A DNA stretch of 5,448 bases. Source: Clostridiales bacterium (GTDB taxonomy: Bacteria > Bacillota > Sulfobacillia > UBA995). This document shows, one piece after another, positions 1-5,448 of this stretch; position 1 is the first letter of the stretch; every line of letters begins with the position of its first letter. Where the stretch lies: the NCBI GenBank assembly GCA_003517845.1, contig DOZU01000055.1, positions 1 to 5,448 of the forward strand, given 5' to 3'. The notes below the pieces were generated by a model. It saw nothing but the letters and a program-made list of their open reading frames with translations, was not told where the DNA came from and did not search any database. A program made the position numbers and the translations under genes.

Positions 1-1
1 C

Positions 2-253
2 TACCTGGTGAAGCAGATGGAGCTGGAGCTGAGGGCCCGGGGGGAGGGCCGGGAGGTGGAACTCCTGCTCCGCCGCTGGGACCAGCTGAAGGTCAATGAG
101 ATCCGGCTCGAGCTCAACGGGGAGCGCCGCACAGAGTGGCAGTGGACCCTCGGTGAGGTCGGCCAGAGCATCCAGCAGGAGCTCCAAAACCTCGGCTGGT
201 GGAACTCGGTGGACGCCTACCGGCGTAGTCTCACCAGAACCCTGACCTCATAG
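2..253 (+). CDS. C-terminal part of an unrecognised protein (5' end outside window)
   Basis: The frame is open to the left edge and ends at TAG 251-253, leaving about 83 visible residues. A GTG at 8-10 is a possible start, but it has no visible ribosome site and the frame continues upstream, so a truncated longer gene is more likely. Third codon positions are strongly G/C biased, which supports real coding. The segment is charged and Glu/Arg-rich at first, then Trp-rich (WQW near residue 47, WW near residue 66), with a probably helical tail ending in LTRTLTS. There is no signal peptide, membrane segment or recognisable catalytic motif, and no HEPN RxxxxxH signature that would pair it with the adjacent nucleotidyltransferase remnant. 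The stop is followed directly by GTG at 254. I do not recognise the family. Confidence 0.6.
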   Translation, partial: YLVKQMELELRARGEGREVELLLRRWDQLKVNEIRLELNGERRTEWQWTLGEVGQSIQQELQNLGWWNSVDAYRRSLTRTLTS

Positions 254-257
254 GTGA

Positions 258-540
258 AAACGCGCTCTGCGCAAGGGTTTCCGACGTTTCGTAGGGTCCC
301 GTATAGGGGGAAGATCCGATAAGTGAGGCCTCTGATGTGGATATCGTGGTGATCGCGGATTTCGAGGCGCCCTTTCTGGAAAGGATCGGGATCCTCCTCG
401 AACTGAACGACGGCATCGGTCTCCCGCTTGAACCCCTGGGGTACACCCGGGAGGAATTTCGGAGGATGCGCGAGGAAGGCAACGTCTTCCTCCAGGAGGT
501 CCTCGATACCGGTCTAGTGCTGCACGGCAAGATCCGCTGA
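258..540 (+). pseudogene. MNT-type nucleotidyltransferase remnant, frameshifted and lacking its N-terminus
   Basis: From about 310 to 540 one frame encodes GEDPISEASDVDIVVIADFE and then a helical C-terminal part with LEPLGYTREEF. This is the second half of a minimal nucleotidyltransferase (DNA polymerase beta-like fold, COG1708 type), with the metal-binding DxD at 334-342. That frame has stops at 304 and 292. The expected upstream motif appears in another frame at 258-302 as ALRKGFRRFVGSR, which fits the usual 'GVRRLxLFGSR' strand before the catalytic GS. The two pieces align if one extra or two missing bases lie between 302 and 307, in the G-rich run. The GSR frame has a stop at 255, so the usual 20-30 N-terminal residues are also missing. 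A GTG at 337 could start a 67-residue product, but it would lack GS and could not be catalytic. Such proteins often pair with HEPN partners; none is seen here. A sequencing error could explain the shift but not the missing N-terminus. Confidence 0.6.
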
Positions 541-564
541 ACTCACAATCCCCGAACGCCCATC

Positions 565-596
565 GGTACGGGGCGGGTTCCGAACCCGCCCCTACC
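565..596. repeat. GC-rich palindromic repeat, copy 1
   Basis: The arms GGGGCGGGTTC (570-580) and GAACCCGCCCC (582-592) are perfect inverted repeats around one central C. The pairing extends through GGTA (565-568) and TACC (593-596), with a single bulged C at 569. The same 11-base arms occur again at 4451-4473. It lies between the plus-strand nucleotidyltransferase remnant (stop 540) and the end of the minus-strand permease gene (654), so it may shape both transcript ends. There is no T-run on either side, so it is not a canonical intrinsic terminator. A REP-like or small non-autonomous element is the simplest reading. Confidence 0.8.
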
Positions 597-653
597 CCCA
601 AGGGTGGAACCGCCCTTTCCTGCCCCGTGGTGGCCGAGGGGTACAGGTGCCGC

Positions 654-1517
654 TCAGGACTTCAGCCGGGGGTCCAGCGCGTCGCGCAGCCCATCGCCGA
701 GGAAGTTGAAGCTCAACACGCACAGGAAGATGGCCAGGCCCGGGAATATCGGCAGCCACCACGCGGTCCGGAAGAACGGCATCCCGTCGTTGACCAGGCT
801 GCCCCAGCTCATCTGCGGCGGCAGCACGCCGAGACCCAGGAAGCTCAGCGCGCTCTCGCCCAGGATCATGCCGGGGATGCCGAGAGTGGTGGCCACGATC
901 ACCGGGGCCATGGCGTTGGGCAGGATGTGGCGGAAGATGATCCGGTTGTCGCCCGACCCCAGGGCCCGGGCCGCCTCGACGTAGTCCTGGGTGCGCAGCT
1001 TCAGGAACTCGGCGCGCACGATGCGGGCCATCCCCGTCCAGCCCAGCCCGCCCATGATCAGGATCAGCACGCCGATATTGGGGCCGACCAGGGCTACAAG
1101 GGTTATGTATAGATACAGGGTGGGGAAAGCGAGCAGCAAATCCACGAAGCGCATGATCGCGCTGTCCAGCAACTTGCCATAGTACCCCGCCAGGGCACCG
1201 AGGCCAACGCCTATGCCCAGCGCCACCGCCACCGCCAACAGCCCGATCATGAGGGAGATACGACCGCCCTGCAGGATGCGGGCGAACATGTCTCGGCCCA
1301 GCGAGTCGGTGCCCATGAGGTGGTCCCAGCTCGGCGGCTCGAGCCGGCGGGGGAGATTGGAGCGTATCGGATCGTGCGGCGTGAGCCAGGGAGCCAGGGC
1401 GGAGGCTAACATGAAGGCCAACACCAGCAGCCCACCGACGACCGCCCGCTGGTTACGGCCAAACCGCCGCCACTGCGATGACCCGCCGGAGACCGCGGAC
1501 CGCCCGCGCTCACTCAT
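654..1517 (-). CDS. ABC transporter permease, DppC/OppC type
   Basis: This is the second inner-membrane permease of a peptide/nickel-type (Dpp/Opp) ABC importer, 287 residues from the chosen start, the usual family length. The N-terminal OppC segment is followed by TM1 (about residues 26-45) and the external family motif LMGTDSLGRDMFAR (67-80). Further membrane helices then span about 86-110, 125-145 and 148-165. The cytoplasmic EAA loop that docks the ATPase is clear at 181-201, with EAARALGSGDNRIIFRHILP. The C-terminus ends in GLRDALDPRLKS, as is typical. The start is ATG at 1515-1517: a GAGG ribosome site lies about 7 bases upstream, and the ATGAGTGA overlap with the preceding permease gene implies coupled translation. 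The frame continues to 1553, but that start would overlap further and lacks support. The ligand cannot be deduced from the permease. Confidence 0.95.
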   Translation of the reverse strand: MSERGRSAVSGGSSQWRRFGRNQRAVVGGLLVLAFMLASALAPWLTPHDPIRSNLPRRLEPPSWDHLMGTDSLGRDMFARILQGGRISLMIGLLAVAVALGIGVGLGALAGYYGKLLDSAIMRFVDLLLAFPTLYLYITLVALVGPNIGVLILIMGGLGWTGMARIVRAEFLKLRTQDYVEAARALGSGDNRIIFRHILPNAMAPVIVATTLGIPGMILGESALSFLGLGVLPPQMSWGSLVNDGMPFFRTAWWLPIFPGLAIFLCVLSFNFLGDGLRDALDPRLKS

Positions 1518-2484
1518 AGCGGATCCTCGGGTCCAGCAAGGAATACGACACATCGGCCAGCAGATTCCCCACCAGGGTCATCGATGCCGCCAGCAGCAGC
1601 GTCCCCATCACCAGCGGGTAGTCGCGGCCGAACACCGCATCCACGGCCAGGCGGCCCATGCCCGGCCAGGCGGAGATCACCTCGGCGATCATGGATCCCC
1701 CGAGGATGTAGGGGACCCACATGCCCAGGATGGTCACCACCGGCAATAGCGAGTTCCGCAAGGCGTGCTTGTAGATGACTACCCGCTCGCTCAGCCCCTT
1801 CGCCCTTGCCGTCCGAATGTACTCCTGCCGCAGCACGTCCAGCATGCTGCCCCGGACATACCGCAGCAGTCCGGCCGTGTACCCAAGGCCCAGCACGATC
1901 CCGCCGGGGATCACCAGGTGGCGGAGGCGGTCCACGATCAGGGTGAGCGTCGTTGGATCGCGCAGTCCGAAGGTGCTCATCCCGGAAATGGGCAGCCACC
2001 CCAGCCCGACGCTGAAGATGAGTATGGCAACGATCCCGAGGAAGAACGAAGGGGTGGACACGAACAGGAAGGCCCCGACGGTGGCCAGATTGTCCGCCAC
2101 CGAGTACTGGCGAAGGGCCGACAGCACCCCCACCGGTATGGCCACGGCAACGCTCACCAGGATGGACGGGATCGTGAGCTGCAGGGTGGCGGGGATGCGT
2201 TCCACGATCATGTCCAGCGCCGGCCGGCGAAAGCGCAGGGAATACCCGAAGTCTCCCTCCAGCACCCGGCCGAGCCAGCGGAAATAGCGGATGTGAAAGG
2301 GCTGATCGAGGCCGTAATGGCGCATGATCGCGATGCGGTCTTCCTCGAGCCGCACCCGGGCGCCGATGAACACGGCGGAAAGTCCCCCCGGAGCCAGGTG
2401 CATCATGCTGAAAGTCAAGAAACTGATGAGGAGCAACATCGGCACCGTCATCAGCAAACGGCGGGCAATATATCCTCGCAGCAT
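1510..2484 (-). CDS. ABC transporter permease, DppB/OppB type
   Basis: This is the first inner-membrane permease of the same importer, 324 residues from ATG 2482-2484, normal for DppB/OppB. TM1 is at about residues 9-30 (LLMTVPMLLLISFLTFSMMH), followed by the periplasmic family motifs HYGLDQPFHIRYFRWL (57-71) and GDFGYSLRFRRP (77-88). Membrane helices lie at about 100-122, 134-165, 190-208, 246-268 and 290-312. The EAA docking loop is at 222-246, around RTARAKGLSERVVIYKHALR. The C-terminus SLLDPRIRYE is the usual ending. A TTG at 2493 could extend the protein by three residues, but GGGGAG then abuts it; the same site is 9 bases from the ATG, so the ATG is preferred. The last 8 nt overlap the next permease gene. 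Confidence 0.95.
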   Translation of the reverse strand: MLRGYIARRLLMTVPMLLLISFLTFSMMHLAPGGLSAVFIGARVRLEEDRIAIMRHYGLDQPFHIRYFRWLGRVLEGDFGYSLRFRRPALDMIVERIPATLQLTIPSILVSVAVAIPVGVLSALRQYSVADNLATVGAFLFVSTPSFFLGIVAILIFSVGLGWLPISGMSTFGLRDPTTLTLIVDRLRHLVIPGGIVLGLGYTAGLLRYVRGSMLDVLRQEYIRTARAKGLSERVVIYKHALRNSLLPVVTILGMWVPYILGGSMIAEVISAWPGMGRLAVDAVFGRDYPLVMGTLLLAASMTLVGNLLADVSYSLLDPRIRYE

Positions 2485-2516
2485 GACCTTCAACTCCCCG
2501 AGTTCCCTGCCGTCAA

Positions 2517-2562
2517 CCGGCCGGACCCGCTGCGCTCGAGGCCGCTGCGGGTCCGGGCCCGG
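2517..2562. repeat. Strong intercistronic hairpin between the binding-protein and permease genes
   Basis: CCGGACCCGC (2521-2530) pairs perfectly with GCGGGTCCGG (2547-2556). After one T-T mismatch, three more pairs close a short loop. The right arm merges into the 10-base palindrome CCGGGCCCGG (2553-2562), and the left flank reads CCGGCCGG (2517-2524), so alternative pairings exist. It lies in the 110-base gap between the binding-protein stop (2595) and the permease start (2484). It has no downstream T-run. By analogy with stem-loops after binding-protein genes such as malE, it could protect the upstream message from 3' decay or attenuate read-through, giving more binding protein than permease. 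That role is inferred. Confidence 0.65.
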
Positions 2563-2594
2563 CTGAAGGGTCAGGTCATGGTCGCTTGATCAGC

Positions 2595-4217
2595 CTACGG
2601 GGCGGGATGCTTCTGCTGCGCCTGGGGCACCCACCAGTGCTCGACATTCCAGAGGGTGCCGATCGGCGAGGGGACCACTCCCTGGAATCGCTGATCGACG
2701 CCGAGGATGGCCTCCCTGAAGAACATGAAGGTCACCGGCTGGGTATCGTGCAGCCGTCGGTGCAGTTGATAGTATACCTGCTTGCGGGCCGCGAAGTCCA
2801 TCGTGCGCCGACCCTCGTCGATCAGCCGGTCCACCTCGGCATCCTGGAAGTTGGTGTCGTTGAAGCCCCACTCCGCCTGGGTGGAATGGTAGAAGATGTG
2901 GACATCGGGGTCCACGCCCACCGAGAAGCCCAGGAAGAAGGCTTCGAAAGCCCGCCGCGGCGGGTCGAGGCGCGATACGAGATCGCCCCATTCCAGGAAT
3001 AGGGGGTTCAGCTTGACGCCGATGGCCTTGTAGTACTCCATGGCCAGTTCGATGACCATCTTGGCGATCGGATCGCCTGCTCGGCCCAGGAACTCGAATT
3101 CGAAGCGCTTGCCGTCCCGGTCGAGCCACGTGTCGCCGTCGGTGTCCCTCCATCCCGCCTCCGCCATCAGTTGCTTGGCGCGCTCGGGGTCATAGCCCAG
3201 CGGCTGGACGGCGGGGTCAATGGCCCAGGACGCCAGCGGGAAAGGCCCGGTGGCGGGGACGGCAAACCCTTCGTAAGCCGCGGCCGCGATGGCTTCCCGA
3301 TCGAGGGCCAAGCCGAGGGCATTGCGCACTCGATCGTCATCGAACAACGGCAGGCGCTCGTTCCAGCCGAAGTAGTCGAAGCGCAAAGCCGGGAAGCGGT
3401 GAACTGCCAGGTGGGGCACACCCTTCATGCGCGCATACTGGACGGGGAGTATGCCAGCAAAGTCGATGCCACCGCCAGCAAGCTCTTCCATGCGCACCGC
3501 GTCGTCGGGGATGAGCCGGAAGGCGATGCTGTCGAGGTAAGGCACCTGCTCGAAGTACTCTTCGTTCCGGTCGAGGATCACGTGCACATCCGGCTTCCAC
3601 TCCCGGAAGCGGAAGCGGCCGGTGCCCACCGGGTTGGTGTTGAAGGGGGCGGTGTTGATGTCCACCCCTTGCAGCAGGTGTTTGGGGATGACGCCGATGG
3701 AGAAGGCCTGCAAAGCCGGGGCGAACGGCTCCTTGAAGTACACGCGGAAGGTATGCGGGTCCACCACTTCCCAGCGGTCAACCTGCTCGTAGTCGCCGCG
3801 CCGTACAGTGATGGTGTGGGGGTCGCGGATCCGCTCCAGGGTGAAGGCCACGTCCTCGGCGGTGAAGGGGGTTCCGTCGTGCCAGGTCACGTCATCCCGC
3901 AGGTGAAAGGTCCATACCAGGCCGTCTGGAGACATATCCCAGCTTTCGGCAAGTTCCGGTTCGAACTCCAGCCGGTCATTGGCGCGCACCAGGCCGCTGA
4001 ATACCAGGCCGTTGATCGTAGCCGATGGGACGTCGGTGGCCAGGATCGGGTTGAGCACCATCGGGGCCACATCCCCGATCACCAGCGTGTCACCCCGGAC
4101 GGGCGTTACCACCGGCGGCGCCTCCACCTCCGGGGCCCGGCGCGGGCATCCCGCGCCAAGCGCTACCGCCGCCACCACTGTGGCGACCAGGATCAACCGC
4201 GCGACCCTGCTGTTCAT
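2595..4217 (-). CDS. Substrate-binding lipoprotein of a peptide/nickel-type ABC importer (SBP_bac_5)
   Basis: This is an extracytoplasmic receptor that should capture a peptide, nickel chelate or related ligand and pass it to the permease pair downstream. It has 540 residues from ATG 4215-4217, a normal length for SBP family 5. The N-terminus has a positive n-region (MNSRVAR), a hydrophobic stretch (about 8-20) and LGAGC, placing the lipidated Cys at 24. The -3 residue is Gly rather than the usual Leu/Val/Ile, so the lipobox is slightly atypical. A Pro/Glu linker (25-40) follows. The SBP_5 hallmark is intact: ELAESWDMSPDGLVWTFHLR and DVTWHDGTPFTAEDV at about residues 88-123. The body ends in LWNVEHWWVPQ, as in many family members. 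GGGAAGG lies 6 bases before the chosen ATG; an upstream in-frame ATG at 4253 lacks a ribosome site and would bury the signal peptide. The ligand is not predictable from sequence alone. Confidence 0.95.
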   Translation of the reverse strand: MNSRVARLILVATVVAAVALGAGCPRRAPEVEAPPVVTPVRGDTLVIGDVAPMVLNPILATDVPSATINGLVFSGLVRANDRLEFEPELAESWDMSPDGLVWTFHLRDDVTWHDGTPFTAEDVAFTLERIRDPHTITVRRGDYEQVDRWEVVDPHTFRVYFKEPFAPALQAFSIGVIPKHLLQGVDINTAPFNTNPVGTGRFRFREWKPDVHVILDRNEEYFEQVPYLDSIAFRLIPDDAVRMEELAGGGIDFAGILPVQYARMKGVPHLAVHRFPALRFDYFGWNERLPLFDDDRVRNALGLALDREAIAAAAYEGFAVPATGPFPLASWAIDPAVQPLGYDPERAKQLMAEAGWRDTDGDTWLDRDGKRFEFEFLGRAGDPIAKMVIELAMEYYKAIGVKLNPLFLEWGDLVSRLDPPRRAFEAFFLGFSVGVDPDVHIFYHSTQAEWGFNDTNFQDAEVDRLIDEGRRTMDFAARKQVYYQLHRRLHDTQPVTFMFFREAILGVDQRFQGVVPSPIGTLWNVEHWWVPQAQQKHPAP

Positions 4218-4502
4218 TCGCTGCCTTCCCCCTTCGTGAAATGATACGTGCATATTTCTGCGTCGAACCTGAAATACCTCCCATCAGGACTAACCCGCAT
4301 CAGTAACGGTTTTGTTCGCCGATTGACGCGGTCCTGGCTTGCCGCAGGGATCCCCATGGCGCCAGGGGGGCACCACAAGGCATGAAGACCAGCGGGGTGG
4401 TGGCAGGGCTCGTGGTCGTGATAGTGTAGGCTGAGATTCGTTCACCGGCAGGGGCGGGTTCGGAACCCGCCCCTACATTGCCCCGCGCATAGATTCGCGC
4501 CT
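4218..4502. other. Intergenic region: operon leader, small dyad and palindrome copy 2
   Basis: This 285-base gap separates the flavin-reductase stop from the binding-protein start, both on the minus strand. It holds the second GC-rich palindrome (4451-4473) and a compact dyad at 4352-4368, where CCCC, a single A, the palindrome TGGCGCCA and GGGG follow in order. The part nearest the binding-protein gene (4225-4320) is less GC-rich than its surroundings and is where a promoter would be expected, but no clear -35/-10 pair stands out. No reading frame across the gap shows family similarity or coding-like third-position bias. The open minus-strand frame entering it is an alternative frame of the flavin-reductase gene. 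Confidence 0.6.
4451..4473. repeat. GC-rich palindromic repeat, copy 2
   Basis: The arms GGGGCGGGTTC (4451-4461) and GAACCCGCCCC (4463-4473) are identical to those of the copy at 570-592. The central base is G on the plus strand instead of C, so the two copies are in opposite orientation with respect to the centre. TAC follows the right arm in both copies on the plus strand. It lies 30 bases downstream of the minus-strand flavin-reductase stop (4503), matching copy 1, which lies just beyond the end of the permease operon. No T-run follows. Confidence 0.8.
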
Positions 4503-5030
4503 TCAGTCCTCTTCGCCCGATTGTCCGATATCCGCGAAGTCGGAGGGCCGGAAGATGAGCGCGCTCGACTCGTGCAGCACGCCTTCGTCCACGAGACGTC
4601 CAATGAACAAACTGTGATCCCCGACCTCGCTCACCGACGCCACCTGGCAGTCGAGGAAGGCCAACGCGTCCTGCAGGATGGGAGCGCCGCCGGCGCCGGA
4701 GCGCCAGGCCAGGCCGGCAAACTTGTCCGTATCGCGGCCGCTGACCGCCCCGAAACGCCGGGCCAGGTCGACCTGGTCGGCACGCAGGATGTGAATGCAG
4801 AAGCAGTTCCCCTGGGCCACGACATCGCGCGTCTGACTGCCGTGATGGATGGCAACGGCGTAGAGCGGCGGACGGTGGGACACCCGCACCACCCAGCAAG
4901 CGGTCATCCCCGCCCGGACCTCGCCCGCGGCTCCGGTCACCACGAACACGGCCTGCGGCATCAGGTGCCGCGCCGGACTCCTCTCAGTCACTGCCTCCCA
5001 TCCCCCTCTTGGCCGGAACCTGCCGGGCAT
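4503..5030 (-). CDS. Flavin reductase-like FMN-binding split-barrel protein
   Basis: This resembles the flavin reductase domain family (COG1853; flavoredoxin-like), which binds FMN in a split barrel and often supplies reduced flavin or moves electrons. It has 175 residues from ATG 5028-5030. Family features in order: core strand PQAVFVVTGAAG (25-36), FMN-contact motif GMTACWVVRVSHRPP (41-55), the GNCFCIHIL strand and following helix (74-94), and the near C-terminal GDHSLFIGRLVD (138-149). The start is uncertain. ATG 5030 has AAGG 6 bases upstream but overlaps the preceding ATPase gene by 43 nt. GTG 4989-4991 would give 162 residues and a GTGA overlap with the ATPase stop. ATG 4961 begins directly at the core. 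The overlap suggests co-transcription with the ATPase gene. The electron partner and true substrate are unknown. Confidence 0.88.
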   Translation of the reverse strand: MPGRFRPRGGWEAVTERSPARHLMPQAVFVVTGAAGEVRAGMTACWVVRVSHRPPLYAVAIHHGSQTRDVVAQGNCFCIHILRADQVDLARRFGAVSGRDTDKFAGLAWRSGAGGAPILQDALAFLDCQVASVSEVGDHSLFIGRLVDEGVLHESSALIFRPSDFADIGQSGEED

Positions 5031-5308
5031 GCTACGCCTTGACCGCTCATGAGCAGACCGATGGTCGCGATATCGAACCGGTCGGATTCGAGTTCACCCA
5101 CCACCCGTCCCCGGTACATGACCAGAATGCGATGGCAGAGCTGAGTAAGCTCCTCAATCTCGCTCGAAATCAGCAAGATGGCGGCCCCTTCTTCCGCGCA
5201 CTGGACCAGCCTTTTCCTTATATAGGCGGTCGCCGAGATGTCGAGCCCGCGGGTGGGCTGGCAAGCGACCACAACCTGGGGCTCGGCTGCCAACGCCCGG
5301 GCCACCAG
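4988..5308 (-). CDS. C-terminal fragment of a BMP/nucleoside-type ABC importer ATPase (second nucleotide-binding domain)
   Basis: About 106 residues, from LVARALAAEP (start 5308) to the TGA at 4988-4990, match the end of the double-domain ATPases of sugar/nucleoside importers with BMP-family receptors (YufO/NupA-like). The degenerate Walker B with D-loop reads VVVACQPTRGLD, with Gln in place of the catalytic Glu. AQPTRGLD-type sequences are normal for the inactive second domain of this family. LLISSEIEEL occupies the switch/H-loop position with no His. The family ending RILVMYRGRVVGELES...IGLLMSGQ follows. The ABC signature (LSGGNQQ) expected just before the first residue is not present in this frame. 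The frame stays open up to 5422, but codon bias there is poor while another frame looks coding. The gene is therefore frameshifted, fused or wrongly assembled near 5308-5310. It overlaps the flavin-reductase gene. It is not a Dpp/Opp-type ATPase, so it is an unlikely partner of the downstream permeases. Confidence 0.75.
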   Translation of the reverse strand: MVARALAAEPQVVVACQPTRGLDISATAYIRKRLVQCAEEGAAILLISSEIEELTQLCHRILVMYRGRVVGELESDRFDIATIGLLMSGQGVACPAGSGQEGDGRQ

Positions 5309-5448
5309 CGCTCCAGCCCTTGCGCGCCGGCCCGGAGCAGCAGCGCCATCTCGGCCGTCCGCTTGCCAACGGACCGGGCGGACGCGAGGGCCGCCAGGGC
5401 ATCGGGAAGCCCGTTCGCGCACTGCCGCTCCAGCGCCTTGCCCTCCCC
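5309..5448 (-). CDS. Coding frame entering from the right edge; upstream part of the broken ATPase gene or of another gene
   Basis: This minus-strand frame is open from the right edge (GEGKALERQCANGLPDALAA at the edge) and about 43 of 47 codons to 5310 end in G or C, a clear coding signature. Past 5310 the bias is lost and the frame stops at TAA 5218-5220. The visible part is Ala/Leu-rich and probably helical, ending LLRAGAQGLER. If one base were missing at about 5309, the text would run on as GLERLVARALAAEP into the ATPase fragment. LRAGAQG is a poor match to the ABC signature LSGGNQQ. It is either a diverged ATPase interrupted by a frameshift or an unrelated gene joined to the ATPase tail. 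I cannot decide which. Confidence 0.5.

Noticed and set aside
248..601. Minus-strand frames of 117 and 99 codons opposite the nucleotidyltransferase remnant
   Set aside because: They are antisense to a recognisable domain and translate the palindrome. No coding evidence.
1765..2589. A 274-codon plus-strand frame opposite the DppB-type permease
   Set aside because: Its Gln/His/Pro-rich composition is typical of an antisense shadow and the permease on the other strand is unambiguous.
3171..4244. A 357-codon plus-strand open frame opposite the binding-protein gene
   Set aside because: It is antisense to a clearly recognised SBP family 5 gene, shows no family motifs, and is expected from GC-rich codon bias on the opposite strand.
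4218..4253. Upstream ATG at 4253 as the binding-protein start
   Set aside because: It adds 12 hydrophilic residues before a normal lipoprotein signal peptide and has no ribosome site, whereas ATG 4217 has GGGAAGG at good spacing.
4241..4267. Minus-strand promoter for the binding-protein gene: TATCAT (4241-4246) with TTCGAC (4262-4267)
   Set aside because: The spacing is only 15 bases and the -35 match is weak. A promoter is expected in this region, but this pair is not convincing.
4451..4473. Resemblance of the palindrome to a tRNA T-arm (GGTTCGAA-like loop)
   Set aside because: There is no acceptor stem, D-arm or anticodon arm around either copy, and the stem is too long and the loop too short for a T-arm.
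565..4473. The two palindromes as CRISPR repeats
   Set aside because: Only two copies, about 3.9 kb apart, with genes in between and no regular spacers or cas genes.
4300..4899. A 199-codon minus-strand frame overlapping the flavin-reductase gene and the gap
   Set aside because: It is Arg/Gly/Pro-rich with no domain, and it runs through the palindrome. Its GAGSEPAP peptide recurs in a frame across copy 1, which shows it is repeat translation.

Overview
The window is GC-rich bacterial DNA with dense genes, strong G/C bias at third codon positions and purine-rich Shine-Dalgarno sites. A high-GC, possibly thermophilic or environmental bacterium fits (GC-rich Bacillota or Chloroflexota-like), but nothing here fixes the taxon. 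Most of the window is minus-strand transport genes. A short plus-strand segment at the left end converges on them.

Layout, left to right: (1) 2-253 (+) is the C-terminal end of an unrecognised protein, cut by the window edge. (2) 258-540 (+) is a remnant of a small MNT-type nucleotidyltransferase whose GS motif and DxD motif lie in different frames. (3) 541-653 is a convergent intergenic gap holding a GC-rich palindrome at 565-596. (4) 654-4217 (-) is a peptide/nickel-type ABC importer operon read right to left: lipoprotein substrate-binding protein, then a DppB/OppB-type permease, then a DppC/OppC-type permease. The permease genes overlap by 8 nt, and a strong hairpin lies in the gap between the binding protein and the first permease. 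No ATPase genes follow. (5) 4218-4502 is a non-coding gap with the operon leader, a small dyad and a second copy of the same palindrome at 4451-4473. (6) 4503-5030 (-) is a flavin-reductase-like FMN-binding protein. (7) 4988-5308 (-) is the C-terminal end of the second nucleotide-binding domain of a BMP/nucleoside-type ABC importer ATPase. Upstream of about 5308 the coding signal moves to another frame and runs off the right edge.

How it works together: the binding protein should capture a peptide, nickel chelate or similar ligand outside the cell and deliver it to the DppB-DppC channel. The energising DppD/DppF-type ATPases must be encoded elsewhere, or a shared ATPase must be used. The right-hand ATPase belongs to a different importer class (BMP/sugar-type) and is not the expected partner. 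The flavin reductase gene overlaps or abuts the end of that ATPase gene and is probably co-transcribed with it. The two copies of the palindrome each lie just downstream of a minus-strand gene cluster, which suggests a dispersed REP-like or transcript-end element.

I found no convincing new biological system. The points most worth following are the palindrome family, the broken nucleotidyltransferase and the frame switch in the ATPase gene.
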